64,000 nt of DNA from Ruegeria sp. SCSIO 43209 (GTDB taxonomy: Bacteria; Pseudomonadota; Alphaproteobacteria; Rhodobacterales; Rhodobacteraceae). The notes below the pieces were generated by a model that was not told the DNA's origin, searched no databases, and saw only the letters and a list, made by a program, of their open reading frames with translations. The position numbers were made by a program, and so were the translations under genes. The DNA lies in NCBI RefSeq assembly GCF_019904295.1, contig NZ_CP065359.1, positions 2,133,001 through 2,197,000 of the forward strand, given 5' to 3'. This document shows positions 35,921-46,673 of the stretch, piece after piece (the first letter of the stretch is position 1; the number at the start of each line of letters is the position of its first letter).

Positions 35921-36615
35921 TCATCATCCAGTCGTTTCTACAGGCGCTGGGACAGATCGGCGACCCAAGATTCCGCAAGGTACTTCTGTTGGGTGTTGGC
36001 CTGACATTCGCGTTGTTGGTGGCTGCCTATGCCGGATTTTTGTGGCTGATCAACGCGCTGGTCGGCGATCAGGCCACCTTGCCAATACTGGGTGAGGTGA
36101 CATGGCTGAACGACCTGCTAAGCGTGTCGTCATTCCTGCTGATGATGGTGCTGTCGGTGTTTCTGATGGTCCCCGTTGCGTCAGCCATCACCTCGATGTT
36201 TCTGGATGAGGTCGCACAGGCGGTTGAGGATAAGCATTACCCCGGTCTGCCGCCGGCTCAGCGCATCCCCTTTGGCGATGCGCTAAGGGATACGCTCAGT
36301 TTTCTGGGTGTACTGATTGTTGCCAACCTGTTGGCATTGATCCTCTATGCACTCTTCACGCCATTCGCGTTGTTTATCTTTTGGGGTATGAACGGGTTTC
36401 TTCTGGGGAGAGAATATTTCACCCTGGCTGCGATGCGCCGACTGGGGCGCGAGGGGGCGCGAAAGCTGCGCGCAAAGCACGCGACAACCATTTGGGTCGC
36501 CGGTATTCTTATGGCGGTCCCGCTCTCTGTGCCATTGGTCAACCTGTTGATCCCGATCCTAGGAGCGGCGACCTTCACGCACATTTATCACGGTCTATCG
36601 GGTAGCCGAACCTGA
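35917..36615 (+). CDS. EI24/CysZ-like membrane protein
   Basis: A 232-residue protein with four or more membrane helices and the family motifs SFLQALGQIGDPRFRK at the start and FLLGREYFTLAAMRRLG near residue 163. CysZ proteins move sulfate; the wider EI24 family is less clear. The start is ATG 35917, overlapping the nitroreductase stop as ATGA, so the two are translationally coupled. Confidence 0.82.
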   Translation: MIIIQSFLQALGQIGDPRFRKVLLLGVGLTFALLVAAYAGFLWLINALVGDQATLPILGEVTWLNDLLSVSSFLLMMVLSVFLMVPVASAITSMFLDEVAQAVEDKHYPGLPPAQRIPFGDALRDTLSFLGVLIVANLLALILYALFTPFALFIFWGMNGFLLGREYFTLAAMRRLGREGARKLRAKHATTIWVAGILMAVPLSVPLVNLLIPILGAATFTHIYHGLSGSRT

Positions 36616-36616
36616 G

Positions 36617-36892
36617 CTACTCGCGCGGTTCCAGTTGGTTCAGCCAATCGAAATCGCGCACGCTGATTACGCCGGAGATAATGATGCCTGCAATGATCGC
36701 CCACAGCACCACCGATATCCCGGTGGTAATCCACAGCTTCTTCTTCATGTGATGGACTTCCGGCGCACCCGCATGAGTGCCCGGAACAATATCCCCCAGA
36801 TCCCCCTGCGTTTTGATGCGCACAGGCAGAACAATCAGCAAGGTCAGAAACCAAATTACAGCGAAAAGAACCAGAGCGGCGGTAATGGTCAT
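36617..36892 (-). CDS. DUF1467 family membrane protein
   Basis: A 91-residue protein with two membrane helices flanking a polar loop that contains the family motif LPVRIKTQGD and EVHHMKKKLWIT. This is typical of alphaproteobacterial DUF1467, often next to mce. Function unknown. It follows the epimerase gene by 5 bases on the same strand. Confidence 0.88.
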   Translation of the reverse strand: MTITAALVLFAVIWFLTLLIVLPVRIKTQGDLGDIVPGTHAGAPEVHHMKKKLWITTGISVVLWAIIAGIIISGVISVRDFDWLNQLEPRE

Positions 36893-36897
36893 CGACT

Positions 36898-37302
36898 TCA
36901 GACCTGCTCCAGCTCAACGAGGCATCCGTTGAAATCCTTCGGGTGCAGGAACAACACCGGTTTGCCATGCGCTCCGATCTTGGGTTCACCCGATCCCAGA
37001 ACGCGCGCACCGGTCTCTTTCAGATGATCGCGGGCCGCGATGATATCCTCGACCTCATAGCAGACATGGTGGATGCCGCCGGATGGGTTCTTTTCCAGAA
37101 ACCCGTTGATCGGGCTGTTCTCACCCAGCGGATACAGCAATTCGATCTTGGTGTTGGGTAGTTCAATAAAGACCACGGTGACCCCATGATCCGGCTCATC
37201 CTGTGGAGCGCCGACTTTGGCGCCAAGCGCATTGCGATACTGGGCCGATGCGGCCTCCAGGTCGGGAACAGCAATGGCTACGTGGTTAAGGCGACCAATC
37301 AT
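36898..37302 (-). CDS. mce: Methylmalonyl-CoA epimerase
   Basis: A 134-residue VOC-fold enzyme converting (S)- to (R)-methylmalonyl-CoA in propionyl-CoA use. The metal ligands are visible: His in RLNHVAIAV (residue 7), Glu in KIELLYP, His in GGIHHVCYE and Glu in CLVELEQV at the C-terminus. The length is standard. Propionyl-CoA is a product of odd-chain and branched amino acid breakdown. It starts with ATG at 37302. Confidence 0.94.
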   Translation of the reverse strand: MIGRLNHVAIAVPDLEAASAQYRNALGAKVGAPQDEPDHGVTVVFIELPNTKIELLYPLGENSPINGFLEKNPSGGIHHVCYEVEDIIAARDHLKETGARVLGSGEPKIGAHGKPVLFLHPKDFNGCLVELEQV

Positions 37303-37436
37303 GGGACTCTCCTTCCTTCTGCGTTGCAGCGGTTATGGGGGCAGTATACCCAAAGGACAAGTGCGCCAAATCGTCGTTAACCCTGTATTAGCCAGAAGTT
37401 CCTAGCGTGAGGCATCTGCTAAACAGGAGTTCTGCC

Positions 37437-38153
37437 ATGGACGATTCGGGACCTTTCGCCTCTCCAGCGCTGGCCACCAAGATGCGACCGCTGCTGGGCC
37501 AAACAATCCTTGTGGTCGAAGACAGCCGCTATGCATGCGATGCAATACGATTGATGTGCTTGCATAGCGGTGCGCGTATCCGTCGTGCGGATTGTCTGAA
37601 ATCAGCGCGGCGCCATCTGCAAATCTATCGTCCCTCGGTCCTGATCGTCGATATGGGTCTTCCAGACGGGTCCGGCGCTGACCTGATAGCCGAAATGACC
37701 CACGCTGTACCCCGCATCGGTGTCATTCTCGGGCTGTCTGGCGATGACAGCATGCAGGTTATCGCCAGACGCGCAGGTGCAGATGGGTTTCTGGCCAAAC
37801 CCCTGACCTCGGTCGCTTATTTCCAGACCTCGATACTTGAACTTCTGCCCGAAGATCGCCGCCCAGGAGGTCTGGATTCCGTCAGGGATAACATCGTTCA
37901 GCCCGATCCGCTGGCCTATCGGGACGACATGGCCCATATCGCCGACGTGCTTACCGGCCCCACTGATCAGCGCACATTGGATTATGCGGTACAATTCCTG
38001 CAAAGCGTTGCGCGAGACGCCGAAGATACTGTGCTTGCCGAAGCAGCCCGGGACCTTGCCCAATCTCGTGCGCGGGGGACACCGGTCACCGCCCAGGCTG
38101 CACGGATTGCGGGTCTGGTTCAGGATCGGCTCGAACGGCAAGAGGCGATCTGA
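37437..38153 (+). CDS. Response regulator with helical C-terminal domain
   Basis: A 238-residue protein with a receiver domain at about residues 20-140. The acidic pair is in VVEDSRYA, the phospho-acceptor Asp in LIVDMGLPDGSG (near residue 70) and the Lys in FLAKPLTS (near 122). The C-terminal 95 residues are helical, with no HTH or enzymatic signature; they could be an Hpt-like or protein-binding module. No sensor kinase lies next to it. ATG 37437 follows AGGAG. Confidence 0.82.
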   Translation: MDDSGPFASPALATKMRPLLGQTILVVEDSRYACDAIRLMCLHSGARIRRADCLKSARRHLQIYRPSVLIVDMGLPDGSGADLIAEMTHAVPRIGVILGLSGDDSMQVIARRAGADGFLAKPLTSVAYFQTSILELLPEDRRPGGLDSVRDNIVQPDPLAYRDDMAHIADVLTGPTDQRTLDYAVQFLQSVARDAEDTVLAEAARDLAQSRARGTPVTAQAARIAGLVQDRLERQEAI

Positions 38154-38154
38154 G

Positions 38155-38271
38155 ATGCTGACCGCTTACTTTATTACCGCATCGATCCTTTGCATCTGGG
38201 TCTACCGCCTGACACGACAGACGGCCAAGAGCATCCGCAATCGTCGGGATGCCGCAAATCCACTGGATTGA
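38155..38271 (+). CDS. Candidate small membrane protein
   Basis: A 38-residue frame beginning one base after the response-regulator stop. One hydrophobic helix (YFITASILCIWVYRL) is followed by a basic tail (RQTAKSIRNRR), the usual inside-positive layout. AAGAGG lies nine bases upstream within the previous gene. The size is small, so it may be chance, but spacing and topology support translation. Confidence 0.45.
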   Translation: MLTAYFITASILCIWVYRLTRQTAKSIRNRRDAANPLD

Positions 38272-38354
38272 GTTGAGCTTGTTTTGAGACCACCACGCAA
38301 CTCAGATTTGCGTGGCGCGGCGAATACACCGACTGTATTGCACTGCCCCAAACG

Positions 38355-38382
38355 TAAACCGCCCGCTCAGGGCGGGCGGCTA
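38355..38382 (-). terminator. GC-rich hairpin after aspS
   Basis: CCGCCCGC (38359-38366) pairs with GCGGGCGG (38372-38379). On the minus strand it is followed by TTTACGTTT, a modest T-rich tail just past the aspS stop. Confidence 0.65.
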
Positions 38383-38385
38383 GAT

Positions 38386-40161
38386 TTAGTCTTGCGGGAT
38401 GATCCTGAGACCCAGTTCCATCAACTGATCCGAGGTCGGATCGGATGGCGCATCCATCATCAGGTCTTCGGCGCGCTGGTTCATCGGGAACATCATGACC
38501 TCGCGGATGTTGGCCTCATCCGCCAGCAGCATCACGATCCGGTCGATCCCTGCGGCACAGCCGCCGTGCGGCGGGGCGCCGTAGTGGAAGGCATTGAACA
38601 GTGCGCCAAAGCGGGACTTCACTTCGTCCTCACCATAGCCCGCCAGTTCAAAGGCTTTCAGCATGATCTCGGGTTTGTGGTTCCGGATGGCACCCGAAAC
38701 CAATTCGTAGCCGTTACAGGCCAGATCATATTGGTACCCGCGTACGTCCAGAGGGTTGCCCTGCAAAGCTTCCATCCCGCCCTGCGGCATCGAGAAGGGG
38801 TTGTGTTCGAAATCAATCGCACCGGTTTCTTCGTCCTGCTCGTAGATCGGGAAATCGACGATCCAGGCAAAGGCAAAGCGGTCTTTCTCGGTGAGATTCA
38901 GTTCATCTCCGATCACGTCACGGGCCTTTCCGGCCACCTTTTCAAAGGCTTTTGGCTTACCACCCAGGAAGAACGCGGCATCACCGACGCCCAGACCCAA
39001 TTGCTGACGGATCGCCTCGGTTCGTTCGGGGCCGATGTTCTTGGCCAGTGGACCTGCGGCCTCCATACCCTCGCCCTGATCACGCCAGAAAATGTAACCC
39101 ATACCGGGCAGACCTTCTTTCTGGGCAAATGCGTTCATACGGTCACAGAATTTGCGGCTGCCACCGCTCGGCGCTGGGATAGCGCGGATTTCGGTGCCTT
39201 CCTGCTCCAACAGCTTCGCGAAAATCGCGAAGCCAGAACCGCGGAAGTGGTCAGAGACCACTTGCATCTTAATGGGGTTCCGCAGGTCAGGCTTGTCGGT
39301 GCCGTACCATAGGGCTGAGTCCTTGTAGGAAATCTGCGGCCACTCCTGATCGACCTTGCGCCCGCCCCCGAACTCTTCGAACACACCAGTCAGCACGGGC
39401 TGGATGGTGTCGAACACATCCTGCTGCTCGACAAACGACATCTCTAGATCGAGTTGATAGAAATCGGTGGGCGATCGGTCTGCACGCGGGTCTTCATCGC
39501 GGAAGCAGGGTGCAATCTGGAAATATTTGTCGAAGCCCGACACCATGATCAGCTGTTTGAATTGCTGCGGGGCCTGCGGTAGGGCGTAGAACTTGCCCGG
39601 ATGTAGTCGCGAGGGGACCAGAAAGTCGCGTGCGCCTTCGGGCGACGATGCGGTAATGATCGGTGTCTGATATTCACGGAATCCCTGATCCCACATCCGG
39701 CGGCGCATAGATGCGACAACGTCCGAGCGAAGGGTCATGTTTTGCTGCATCGCCTCGCGTCTTAGGTCGAGGTAGCGATAGCGCAGACGTGTTTCCTCGG
39801 GGTATTCCTGATCGCCGAACACCATCAACGGCAATTCGTCGGCAGCACCAAGAACCTCCAGCTCACGCACATAAACCTCGATCTCGCCTGTCGGCAATTT
39901 CGGGTTAATGAGATCAGCGTCGCGGGCTTTGACAGTGCCGTCGATGCGGATGCACCACTCGGACCGTACCTTTTCCAGTTCAGCAAATGCCGCACTATCG
40001 CCGTCGCACAAAACCTGGGTCACACCGAAATGGTCGCGCAGGTCGATGAACAGTACGCCGCCGTGATCTCGGACACGATGCACCCAACCGGACAGGCGGA
40101 CGGTTTCACCGACATTGGCGGCGGTCAGAGCGGCGCAGGTGTGGCTGCGATAGGCGTGCAT
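38386..40161 (-). CDS. aspS: Aspartyl-tRNA synthetase
   Basis: A 591-residue class II synthetase of the bacterial type. The N-terminal OB fold contains [20 protein letters not shown] (residues 24-43). Motif 2 is [12 protein letters not shown] and motif 3 is GIDRIVMLL near residue 537. A GAD insertion lies between. It charges tRNA-Asp; in alphaproteobacteria it may also charge tRNA-Asn, which I cannot tell here. It is monocistronic with a terminator downstream. Confidence 0.97.
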   Translation of the reverse strand: MHAYRSHTCAALTAANVGETVRLSGWVHRVRDHGGVLFIDLRDHFGVTQVLCDGDSAAFAELEKVRSEWCIRIDGTVKARDADLINPKLPTGEIEVYVRELEVLGAADELPLMVFGDQEYPEETRLRYRYLDLRREAMQQNMTLRSDVVASMRRRMWDQGFREYQTPIITASSPEGARDFLVPSRLHPGKFYALPQAPQQFKQLIMVSGFDKYFQIAPCFRDEDPRADRSPTDFYQLDLEMSFVEQQDVFDTIQPVLTGVFEEFGGGRKVDQEWPQISYKDSALWYGTDKPDLRNPIKMQVVSDHFRGSGFAIFAKLLEQEGTEIRAIPAPSGGSRKFCDRMNAFAQKEGLPGMGYIFWRDQGEGMEAAGPLAKNIGPERTEAIRQQLGLGVGDAAFFLGGKPKAFEKVAGKARDVIGDELNLTEKDRFAFAWIVDFPIYEQDEETGAIDFEHNPFSMPQGGMEALQGNPLDVRGYQYDLACNGYELVSGAIRNHKPEIMLKAFELAGYGEDEVKSRFGALFNAFHYGAPPHGGCAAGIDRIVMLLADEANIREVMMFPMNQRAEDLMMDAPSDPTSDQLMELGLRIIPQD

Positions 40162-40240
40162 GGATCATATCCCTTCGGGCGCAGAATTCGTCGCGCCGAT
40201 ACACCCCGTCAGGCTTGGAAAGTCAAGGCGGGTCGCGCCG

Positions 40241-40912
40241 TCAAAACGGCCTTTGCACGTTGCCCGAGTAGAAATAGACGCCCAGCCCTGCCGCAAAGAT
40301 AATATTACCGGCAATTGCGTGCAGAAGAACTGCATAAAAGAATGATCCGCGCTTGCGGTAGGCCCAGGTGAACAGGAGGCCTCCGACGAAAGTCATGATG
40401 GCTACTACCCAGCTCCAGTACATGAGGTGCGCAAGCGAAAACAGGCCAGCGTTCAAAAGGTATGCGGCCCGCCCTTCAGGTAGGATCGCGTGATAGCGTC
40501 GGAAAAAGAGAGAGCGGAAAAGCAGCTCTTGTGGCAGAGCGGACAACAACGGGTAGCCGATACAGATGAATATCAACATCTCTGGCCGATGCAGCAGCAA
40601 AACAAAGGCTGCATCCGGTCGCGCCCACAGCACCAGGGCGGAACAGAAGGCAGCCATGAACAGGGTAAATGCAAAGACTTCGGTCCACGACCAGTTTCGC
40701 CAGCCATACCGAAGCTCCGCCCAGGAAAAACCGGGCGTATCCTGCAGCAGCAGTATGCCCAGTCCGGTAAACGCAAAAAGCGAGGGGAACATCCAGTTTG
40801 GCGGGAACATTGTCGCGATGGCTATGGGAACCGCCACAAAGAAGAGCACAAACTCAATCCTGAGGCGTGAGTTGGTAACAGGGGTCTCCACCCATTCGGT
40901 ATTTTTGCTCAA
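40241..40912 (-). CDS. CPBP family intramembrane metalloprotease
   Basis: A 223-residue membrane protein with about seven helices. The CPBP/CAAX-protease motifs are present: QELLFRSLFFRR (Glu plus Arg, near residue 132) and FSLAHLMYW with its His (near 160), with a last HAIAGNII motif. Only one Glu is visible where many family members have EE. Its start overlaps the pabC stop by 4 bases, so it is probably co-transcribed with the pab genes. Substrate unknown. Confidence 0.85.
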   Translation of the reverse strand: MSKNTEWVETPVTNSRLRIEFVLFFVAVPIAIATMFPPNWMFPSLFAFTGLGILLLQDTPGFSWAELRYGWRNWSWTEVFAFTLFMAAFCSALVLWARPDAAFVLLLHRPEMLIFICIGYPLLSALPQELLFRSLFFRRYHAILPEGRAAYLLNAGLFSLAHLMYWSWVVAIMTFVGGLLFTWAYRKRGSFFYAVLLHAIAGNIIFAAGLGVYFYSGNVQRPF

Positions 40913-41556
40913 GGTGCCACAAGCTCCGCACGGATCAGCCCGCGAAGGGAATTTCCACAGTGGATAGATTGCGCGTTTTTTAGATCGGTCAAGGTCAGAA
41001 CGGATTCGGTAACTTCTTTATTATCCAACAATTCCTCGCGCAAAACCCCGGGAAGCAATCCGCATTGCAGTGAGGGCGTCAGTCGTCTGCCGTCGGGCAT
41101 GGTCAGGAACAGGTTCGTGATAGTTCCCTCGCAAAGCTCATCCCGTTCGTTCAAAAACAAAAGCTCATCAACACTTAACGGCAAGCCCGCCCGCGCCATG
41201 TCATAGACGGCCCGTCGGGTCGTTTTGTAACCCAGCCAGATATCCGATGATGATAGTCTCTGTTTGGCCAAATCCACACGCCAGACGGGCGGATTGGCAG
41301 TCAATTCTCCGGACGTCAGTTCAAATTTGCCATCCGCGTCCAAGGTCAAACGGCAGCGCAATGCAATCTCACCCAAACTCGCATCCAAAATCGTCCAAGC
41401 GGCGGTTCGGTCAAAATCAATGCCGAACTTCTGTGCTGTGTGCGCCATGCGGGCCAAATGACGATCAAGCCTGACGAACCCCTGCCCCGGCCTGTAGGCC
41501 AAAGTTTCGATCAGACGGAAATCAGGCTCAGTTGGTGGGCGAAGCGGGCTTTCCAT
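40909..41556 (-). CDS. pabC: Aminodeoxychorismate lyase, class IV aminotransferase family
   Basis: A 215-residue PLP protein of the class IV fold. Visible are the RLDRHLARM start, the PLP lysine in LGYKTTRRAVYD (near residue 108) and the ELCEGTITNLF motif (near 136). The position after pabB suggests it converts aminodeoxychorismate to 4-aminobenzoate for folate. It overlaps pabB by 46 bases. It is shorter than E. coli PabC (269), as are many alphaproteobacterial members. Confidence 0.87.
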   Translation of the reverse strand: MESPLRPPTEPDFRLIETLAYRPGQGFVRLDRHLARMAHTAQKFGIDFDRTAAWTILDASLGEIALRCRLTLDADGKFELTSGELTANPPVWRVDLAKQRLSSSDIWLGYKTTRRAVYDMARAGLPLSVDELLFLNERDELCEGTITNLFLTMPDGRRLTPSLQCGLLPGVLREELLDNKEVTESVLTLTDLKNAQSIHCGNSLRGLIRAELVAP

Positions 41557-42644
41557 AGCGCCTCCTCATATTCCGATGGCGCGGTGCTGTCCCAGACCAG
41601 CCCGCCGCCTACGTTAAGGGTCGCCTTGCCGCCTTCAACCATGAGGGTCCGGATGGCCACGTTGAATTCCGACCGACCGTCCGGGGCCGCCCAACCGATG
41701 GTTCCGCAGTAAACATCGCGAGGCCAAGGTTCCAGTTCGGACAGGATCTCCATCGCGCGAATCTTTGGCGCTCCGGTGATTGATCCGCACGGGAACAAGG
41801 CGGTCAGAATATCAGAAAGGCCTACGCCAAGGTGTAACTGCGCCTGCACAAGCGAGACCATCTGATGGACAGTCGCATAGGTCTCAACCTTGAACAGCTC
41901 GGGGACTTTCACCGATCCGGCCAGCGCGACCCGGCTAATATCGTTGCGCAGCAGATCGACGATCATCAGATTTTCGGCCCGGTTCTTTTCATCCGAAGAC
42001 AGGAAAGCGCGTCGACGCTCGTCTTCGACTGGGTCCTCGCTGCGCGGTTGAGTTCCCTTCATCGGGCGCGTTTCGATCCGGCCCTCGGCGTCGGTTCGGA
42101 AAAACAGTTCGGGCGAGCGGCTCAGCAGATCAGGCAGCCCCTCCTGCTCAACCAAGGCGCCGTGGCCGACGGGTTGACCAGCCGCAAGCGCCGCATAAAG
42201 CGCGACGCTGTCTCCGGTTACATCGAGATCAATTGGGAAGGTCAGATTTGCCTGATAAATGTCCCCCGCACCAATCGCCTCATGCACTGTACGAAAGGCC
42301 TGCGTATATCGCGCCTCGTCCCAGCGGGGCTGAAACGCAGTGACACTGCCCGACGCCTTTGGCAGTCCAACGCGATCCGGTGCGTCAAACACACCGAAAC
42401 ACAGTAGTGGCAGGCGTCGTCCTTCTGGCAGCCGGTCTGCCAGACGTGGTTCTAGCACGTAGCCCAGCTCATAACTTGCGTACCCTGCCAGCCAGACCCC
42501 ATCCGCGCGCGCCTGATCCAGCGCCGCCAGAGCCTGGGGCACCTCCGCCGCGTTATCCGCGCGAATAATCCGGGACGGACGCTCAAACCGGGTTCCGCGC
42601 CCAGCTGGTCCTTGATCGAAACGAATACGCAATTGCATCCTCAT
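41511..42644 (-). CDS. pabB: Aminodeoxychorismate synthase component I
   Basis: A 377-residue chorismate-utilising enzyme. The RPMKGTQPR motif has the Lys that separates PabB from anthranilate synthase, where it is Ala. Other motifs are LMIVDLLRNDISRV and CGSITGAPK. It makes 4-amino-4-deoxychorismate from chorismate with ammonia from PabA, which is not in this window. The start is uncertain: ATG 42644 or 42638, both with weak ribosome sites. Confidence 0.92.
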   Translation of the reverse strand: MRMQLRIRFDQGPAGRGTRFERPSRIIRADNAAEVPQALAALDQARADGVWLAGYASYELGYVLEPRLADRLPEGRRLPLLCFGVFDAPDRVGLPKASGSVTAFQPRWDEARYTQAFRTVHEAIGAGDIYQANLTFPIDLDVTGDSVALYAALAAGQPVGHGALVEQEGLPDLLSRSPELFFRTDAEGRIETRPMKGTQPRSEDPVEDERRRAFLSSDEKNRAENLMIVDLLRNDISRVALAGSVKVPELFKVETYATVHQMVSLVQAQLHLGVGLSDILTALFPCGSITGAPKIRAMEILSELEPWPRDVYCGTIGWAAPDGRSEFNVAIRTLMVEGGKATLNVGGGLVWDSTAPSEYEEALWKARFAHQLSLISV

Positions 42645-42815
42645 TTGCCGTGCTGCGCGGTATAGAGAATAGCGCGCCAAGGGAAAGAGGGGAAAGCGGC
42701 AATTTCAAACCCGTTTCCGATACCTCTTGCACCTTTTCGCGCGGTCCCTATAACGCAGGACAATTTGGGCGCTGGGGCGGTGCCCTGACTCGCGGACAAT
42801 TGAAGGGGCCAAGCC

Positions 42816-45800
42816 ATGCCGAGAAGAACCGACATCCAGTCGATCATGATCATCGGGGCAGGCCCCATTGTTATCGGTCAGGCCTGCGAGTTCGACTATT
42901 CCGGCGCTCAGGCATGTAAGGCGCTACGCGAGGAAGGCTATCGGGTCATTCTGGTGAACTCGAACCCTGCAACGATCATGACCGACCCGGGGCTAGCCGA
43001 TGCGACCTATATCGAGCCGATCACGCCCGAAGTTGTCGCCAAGATCATCGAAAAAGAACGCCCCGATGCCCTACTGCCCACTATGGGCGGACAGACCGGC
43101 CTGAACACCTCGCTGGCGCTGGAAGAGATGGGCGTGCTGGATAAGTTCAACGTCGAGATGATCGGCGCCAAGCGAGACGCGATCGAAATGGCCGAAGACC
43201 GCGCCCTGTTCCGCGAGGCGATGGATAGGTTGGGCATCGAAAACCCCAAGGCCGAGATCGTGACGGCCCCAAAGGATGAGAACGGCAAGAAAGATCTCGA
43301 CGCCGGTGTGGCACTGGCGCTTGAAACCCTCGAAACAGTTGGTCTGCCCGCCATCATCCGCCCCGCCTTTACGCTGGGCGGCACCGGCGGCGGTGTCGCA
43401 TATAACCGCGAGGATTATATCCATATTTGCCGCTCGGGTATGGATGCGTCCCCCGTCGGTCAGATCCTGATCGATGAAAGTCTTCTGGGGTGGAAAGAAT
43501 ACGAGATGGAGGTGGTGCGCGACACCGCTGACAACGCCATCATTGTCTGCTCAATCGAGAACGTTGATCCGATGGGCGTGCACACAGGTGACTCGATCAC
43601 CGTGGCCCCTGCCCTGACGCTGACCGACAAAGAATACCAGATCATGCGCAATCACTCGATTGCCGTGCTGCGCGAAATCGGCGTCGAAACCGGCGGCTCG
43701 AACGTGCAATGGGCGATCAACCCGGTTGATGGCCGCATGGTCGTGATCGAGATGAACCCGCGTGTGTCCCGCTCTTCTGCGCTGGCCTCGAAGGCGACCG
43801 GTTTCCCGATTGCCAAGATCGCCGCAAAACTGGCCGTTGGGTACACGCTGGACGAGCTAGACAATGACATCACCAAGGTCACCCCGGCCTCGTTCGAGCC
43901 GACCATCGACTATGTTGTCACCAAGATCCCGAAATTTGCCTTTGAGAAATTCCCCGGTTCCGAACCCTACCTGACCACCGCGATGAAGTCGGTGGGTGAG
44001 GCCATGTCCATCGGCCGCACCATTCACGAATCGATGCAAAAGGCTCTGGCCTCGATGGAGTCGGGTCTGACAGGCTTTGATGAGATCGAAATCCCCGGTC
44101 TGAACGTCGGAGTCTGGGAAGAAGCCGACGACAAGGCCGCCGTGATCAAGGCGATCAGCCAGCAGACCCCCGATCGTCTGCGCACAATCGCGCAGGCCAT
44201 GCGTCACGGCCTGACCGACGATGAGATTTTCGGCGTCACCAAGTTCGACCCGTGGTTCCTGGCCCGCATTCGCGAGATCATCGAGGCCGAGCGTCAGGTG
44301 CGCAAAGATGGTCTGCCGGTTACCGAGGACGGTATCCGCAAACTGAAAATGCTTGGATTCACCGACGCGCGTCTGGGCAATCTGACCGGCCGTGACGAAG
44401 ACAACGTCCGCCGCGCCCGCCGCAATCTGGGTGTGAACGCCGTCTTCAAACGCATCGACACCTGTGCGGCTGAGTTCGAGGCGCAGACCCCCTATATGTA
44501 TTCGACCTACGAAGCCCCGATGATGGGTGAGGTCGAATGCGAGGCACGTCCAAGCGACCGCAAAAAGGTCGTCATCCTTGGTGGTGGTCCGAACCGGATC
44601 GGCCAGGGCATCGAGTTCGATTACTGCTGCTGCCACGCCTGTTTCGCGCTGACCGAAGCCGGATATGAGACCATCATGGTCAACTGCAACCCCGAGACGG
44701 TCTCAACGGACTATGACACCTCGGACCGTTTGTATTTCGAGCCGCTGACCTTCGAACACGTCATGGAAATCCTGACGAAGGAACAGGAAGCCGGTACGCT
44801 GCATGGAGTGATCGTTCAGTTTGGCGGGCAGACCCCGCTGAAACTGGCCAATGCGTTGGAGGCTGAAGGTATCCCGATCCTCGGTACCACGCCCGACGCG
44901 ATCGACCTCGCCGAAGATCGTGAGCGTTTCCAGGCGCTGGTCAATGAACTGGGCCTGAAGCAGCCCAAGAACGGCATCGCCTCGACCGACGAAAAGGCGC
45001 TGGAGATTGCCGAAGATATCGGCTTCCCGCTGGTCATCCGCCCCTCCTATGTTCTGGGCGGCCGCGCGATGGAAATCGTGCGCGATATGGATCAGCTACG
45101 CCGCTACATCAATGAGGCCGTAGTGGTCTCGGGCGACAGCCCGGTTCTTCTGGACAGCTATCTGGCCGGTGCGGTCGAACTGGACGTGGACGCGCTGTGC
45201 GACGGTAACGACGTGCATGTTGCAGGCATCATGCAGCACATCGAAGAAGCGGGCGTTCACTCGGGCGACTCGGCCTGTTCGCTGCCGCCTTATTCGCTGT
45301 CGAAAGAGATCATCGAACAGATTAAGGATCAGGCGTTCAAGCTGGCCAAGGCGCTGAATGTCGTCGGCCTGATGAACGTGCAGTTCGCCATCAAGGATGA
45401 CGAGATTTACCTGATTGAGGTCAACCCTCGTGCCAGCCGCACCGTGCCTTTTGTGGCCAAAGCCACTGACAGCGCGATTGCCTCTATCGCTGCGCGTGTG
45501 ATGGCCGGTGAGAAACTGGCGAATTTCCCGAAACGCCCTCCGTACAAAACTGTCGATGACACCAAAATCGCTGACCAGATGACGCTGGCCGACCCCGACA
45601 TGCCGTGGTTCTCGGTAAAAGAAGCCGTTTTGCCTTTCGCCCGCTTCCCCGGCGTTGACACCATCCTGGGCCCTGAAATGCGTTCGACCGGAGAGGTCAT
45701 GGGCTGGGATCGCGACTTCCCGCGCGCTTTCCTGAAAGCACAAATGGGGGCCGGTATGGTGCTGCCCAGCGCAGGTCGTGCGTTTATCTCGATCAAGGAT

Positions 45801-46160
45801 GCTGACAAAGGGCCGGATATGCTCGAAGCAGCGCGTGTTCTGGTTGAGCAAGGCTTTGAGCTTGTTGCGACCCGCGGCACACAAGCCTGGCTGACTGAAG
45901 AAAGTGTGCCGTGCGGCGTGGTCAACAAAGTGTACGAAGGCCGCCCGGATGTGACCGACCTGATGAAGGACGGCGGCGTGCAGCTGGTCATGAACTCGAC
46001 CGAAGGCGCACAGGCGGTGGAAGACAGCCGATCAATCCGGTCGATCGCGCTGTATGACAAGATCCCCTATTATACCACAGCCGCAGCAAGCTATGCCGCC
46101 GCGCTGGCGATCAAGGCGCAGGCCGAAGGCGATGTTGAGGTAAAATCGCTGCAGGGCTAA
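42816..46160 (+). CDS. carB: Carbamoyl phosphate synthase large subunit
   Basis: A 1114-residue enzyme with two ATP-grasp halves and a C-terminal MGS-like regulatory domain. Motifs are [20 protein letters not shown] near the N-terminus, [10 protein letters not shown] for the first half and [20 protein letters not shown] opening the second half near residue 585. It makes carbamoyl phosphate for arginine and pyrimidines using ammonia from CarA (elsewhere). It is about 40 residues longer than E. coli CarB; part of the extra is a polar insert near residues 150-165 ([12 protein letters not shown]). It ends in a strong terminator. Confidence 0.97.
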   Translation: MPRRTDIQSIMIIGAGPIVIGQACEFDYSGAQACKALREEGYRVILVNSNPATIMTDPGLADATYIEPITPEVVAKIIEKERPDALLPTMGGQTGLNTSLALEEMGVLDKFNVEMIGAKRDAIEMAEDRALFREAMDRLGIENPKAEIVTAPKDENGKKDLDAGVALALETLETVGLPAIIRPAFTLGGTGGGVAYNREDYIHICRSGMDASPVGQILIDESLLGWKEYEMEVVRDTADNAIIVCSIENVDPMGVHTGDSITVAPALTLTDKEYQIMRNHSIAVLREIGVETGGSNVQWAINPVDGRMVVIEMNPRVSRSSALASKATGFPIAKIAAKLAVGYTLDELDNDITKVTPASFEPTIDYVVTKIPKFAFEKFPGSEPYLTTAMKSVGEAMSIGRTIHESMQKALASMESGLTGFDEIEIPGLNVGVWEEADDKAAVIKAISQQTPDRLRTIAQAMRHGLTDDEIFGVTKFDPWFLARIREIIEAERQVRKDGLPVTEDGIRKLKMLGFTDARLGNLTGRDEDNVRRARRNLGVNAVFKRIDTCAAEFEAQTPYMYSTYEAPMMGEVECEARPSDRKKVVILGGGPNRIGQGIEFDYCCCHACFALTEAGYETIMVNCNPETVSTDYDTSDRLYFEPLTFEHVMEILTKEQEAGTLHGVIVQFGGQTPLKLANALEAEGIPILGTTPDAIDLAEDRERFQALVNELGLKQPKNGIASTDEKALEIAEDIGFPLVIRPSYVLGGRAMEIVRDMDQLRRYINEAVVVSGDSPVLLDSYLAGAVELDVDALCDGNDVHVAGIMQHIEEAGVHSGDSACSLPPYSLSKEIIEQIKDQAFKLAKALNVVGLMNVQFAIKDDEIYLIEVNPRASRTVPFVAKATDSAIASIAARVMAGEKLANFPKRPPYKTVDDTKIADQMTLADPDMPWFSVKEAVLPFARFPGVDTILGPEMRSTGEVMGWDRDFPRAFLKAQMGAGMVLPSAGRAFISIKDADKGPDMLEAARVLVEQGFELVATRGTQAWLTEESVPCGVVNKVYEGRPDVTDLMKDGGVQLVMNSTEGAQAVEDSRSIRSIALYDKIPYYTTAAASYAAALAIKAQAEGDVEVKSLQG

Positions 46161-46185
46161 GCCCCGGCAACGGTATGAATGAATG

Positions 46186-46214
46186 GACCCCGGCCTCGGC
46201 CGGGGTCTTTTTTC
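46186..46214 (+). terminator. Rho-independent terminator after carB
   Basis: A 10-bp perfect stem GACCCCGGCC (46186-46195) and GGCCGGGGTC (46198-46207), effectively a 9-bp stem with a 4-base loop, then six T. Confidence 0.93.
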
Positions 46215-46262
46215 TTCCCCTCCTTGCCCATCGCCCACATGATGGGCGGGGAAGGAGTGCTC

Positions 46263-46673
46263 ATGGACCTCTACACCACATACGGAAGCAACGACCTGCC
46301 TCGGGCCATCCGCTTTTATGATGCGATCTTCGCGGTTCTTGGCCAGCCGCGCCTGCCCGGTTGGATTGATGGCTGGGCCGGATGGGGTTCCGACCCCGAC
46401 AGCGGCACCGGGTTTTGGATCTGCAAACCTTTTGACGGAGCCCCCGCCAGTACCGGCAATGGCACGATGATCGCCTTTCCCGCCAGAAGTGCCGATCAGG
46501 TCCGGCGTTTCCATGCCACGGGTTTGAAAAACGGCGGTGCAGATGAAGGCAAACCTGGTGTCCGCCCCCATTACGAGCCCGGATTCTATGTGGCCTATCT
46601 GCGCGACCCCGATGGCAACAAGCTATCCTGTTTTTACTACCATTATGATCCAAAGGAGGATGCGGGCGGTTGA
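46263..46673 (+). CDS. VOC family (glyoxalase-like) protein
   Basis: A 136-residue protein with paired beta-alpha-beta motifs of the VOC superfamily: LPRAIRFYDAIFAVLG at the start and a DPDGNKLSCFYY end typical of the last strand. AAGGAG lies 8 bases before ATG 46263. Members include lyases, dioxygenases and resistance proteins; no function can be assigned. It converges on the RND gene, ending next to its stop. Confidence 0.85.
   Translation: MDLYTTYGSNDLPRAIRFYDAIFAVLGQPRLPGWIDGWAGWGSDPDSGTGFWICKPFDGAPASTGNGTMIAFPARSADQVRRFHATGLKNGGADEGKPGVRPHYEPGFYVAYLRDPDGNKLSCFYYHYDPKEDAGG

Noticed and set aside
38284..39312. Long plus-strand open frame of 342 codons
   Set aside because: It is antisense to conserved parts of aspS; such frames arise from codon bias in GC-rich DNA.
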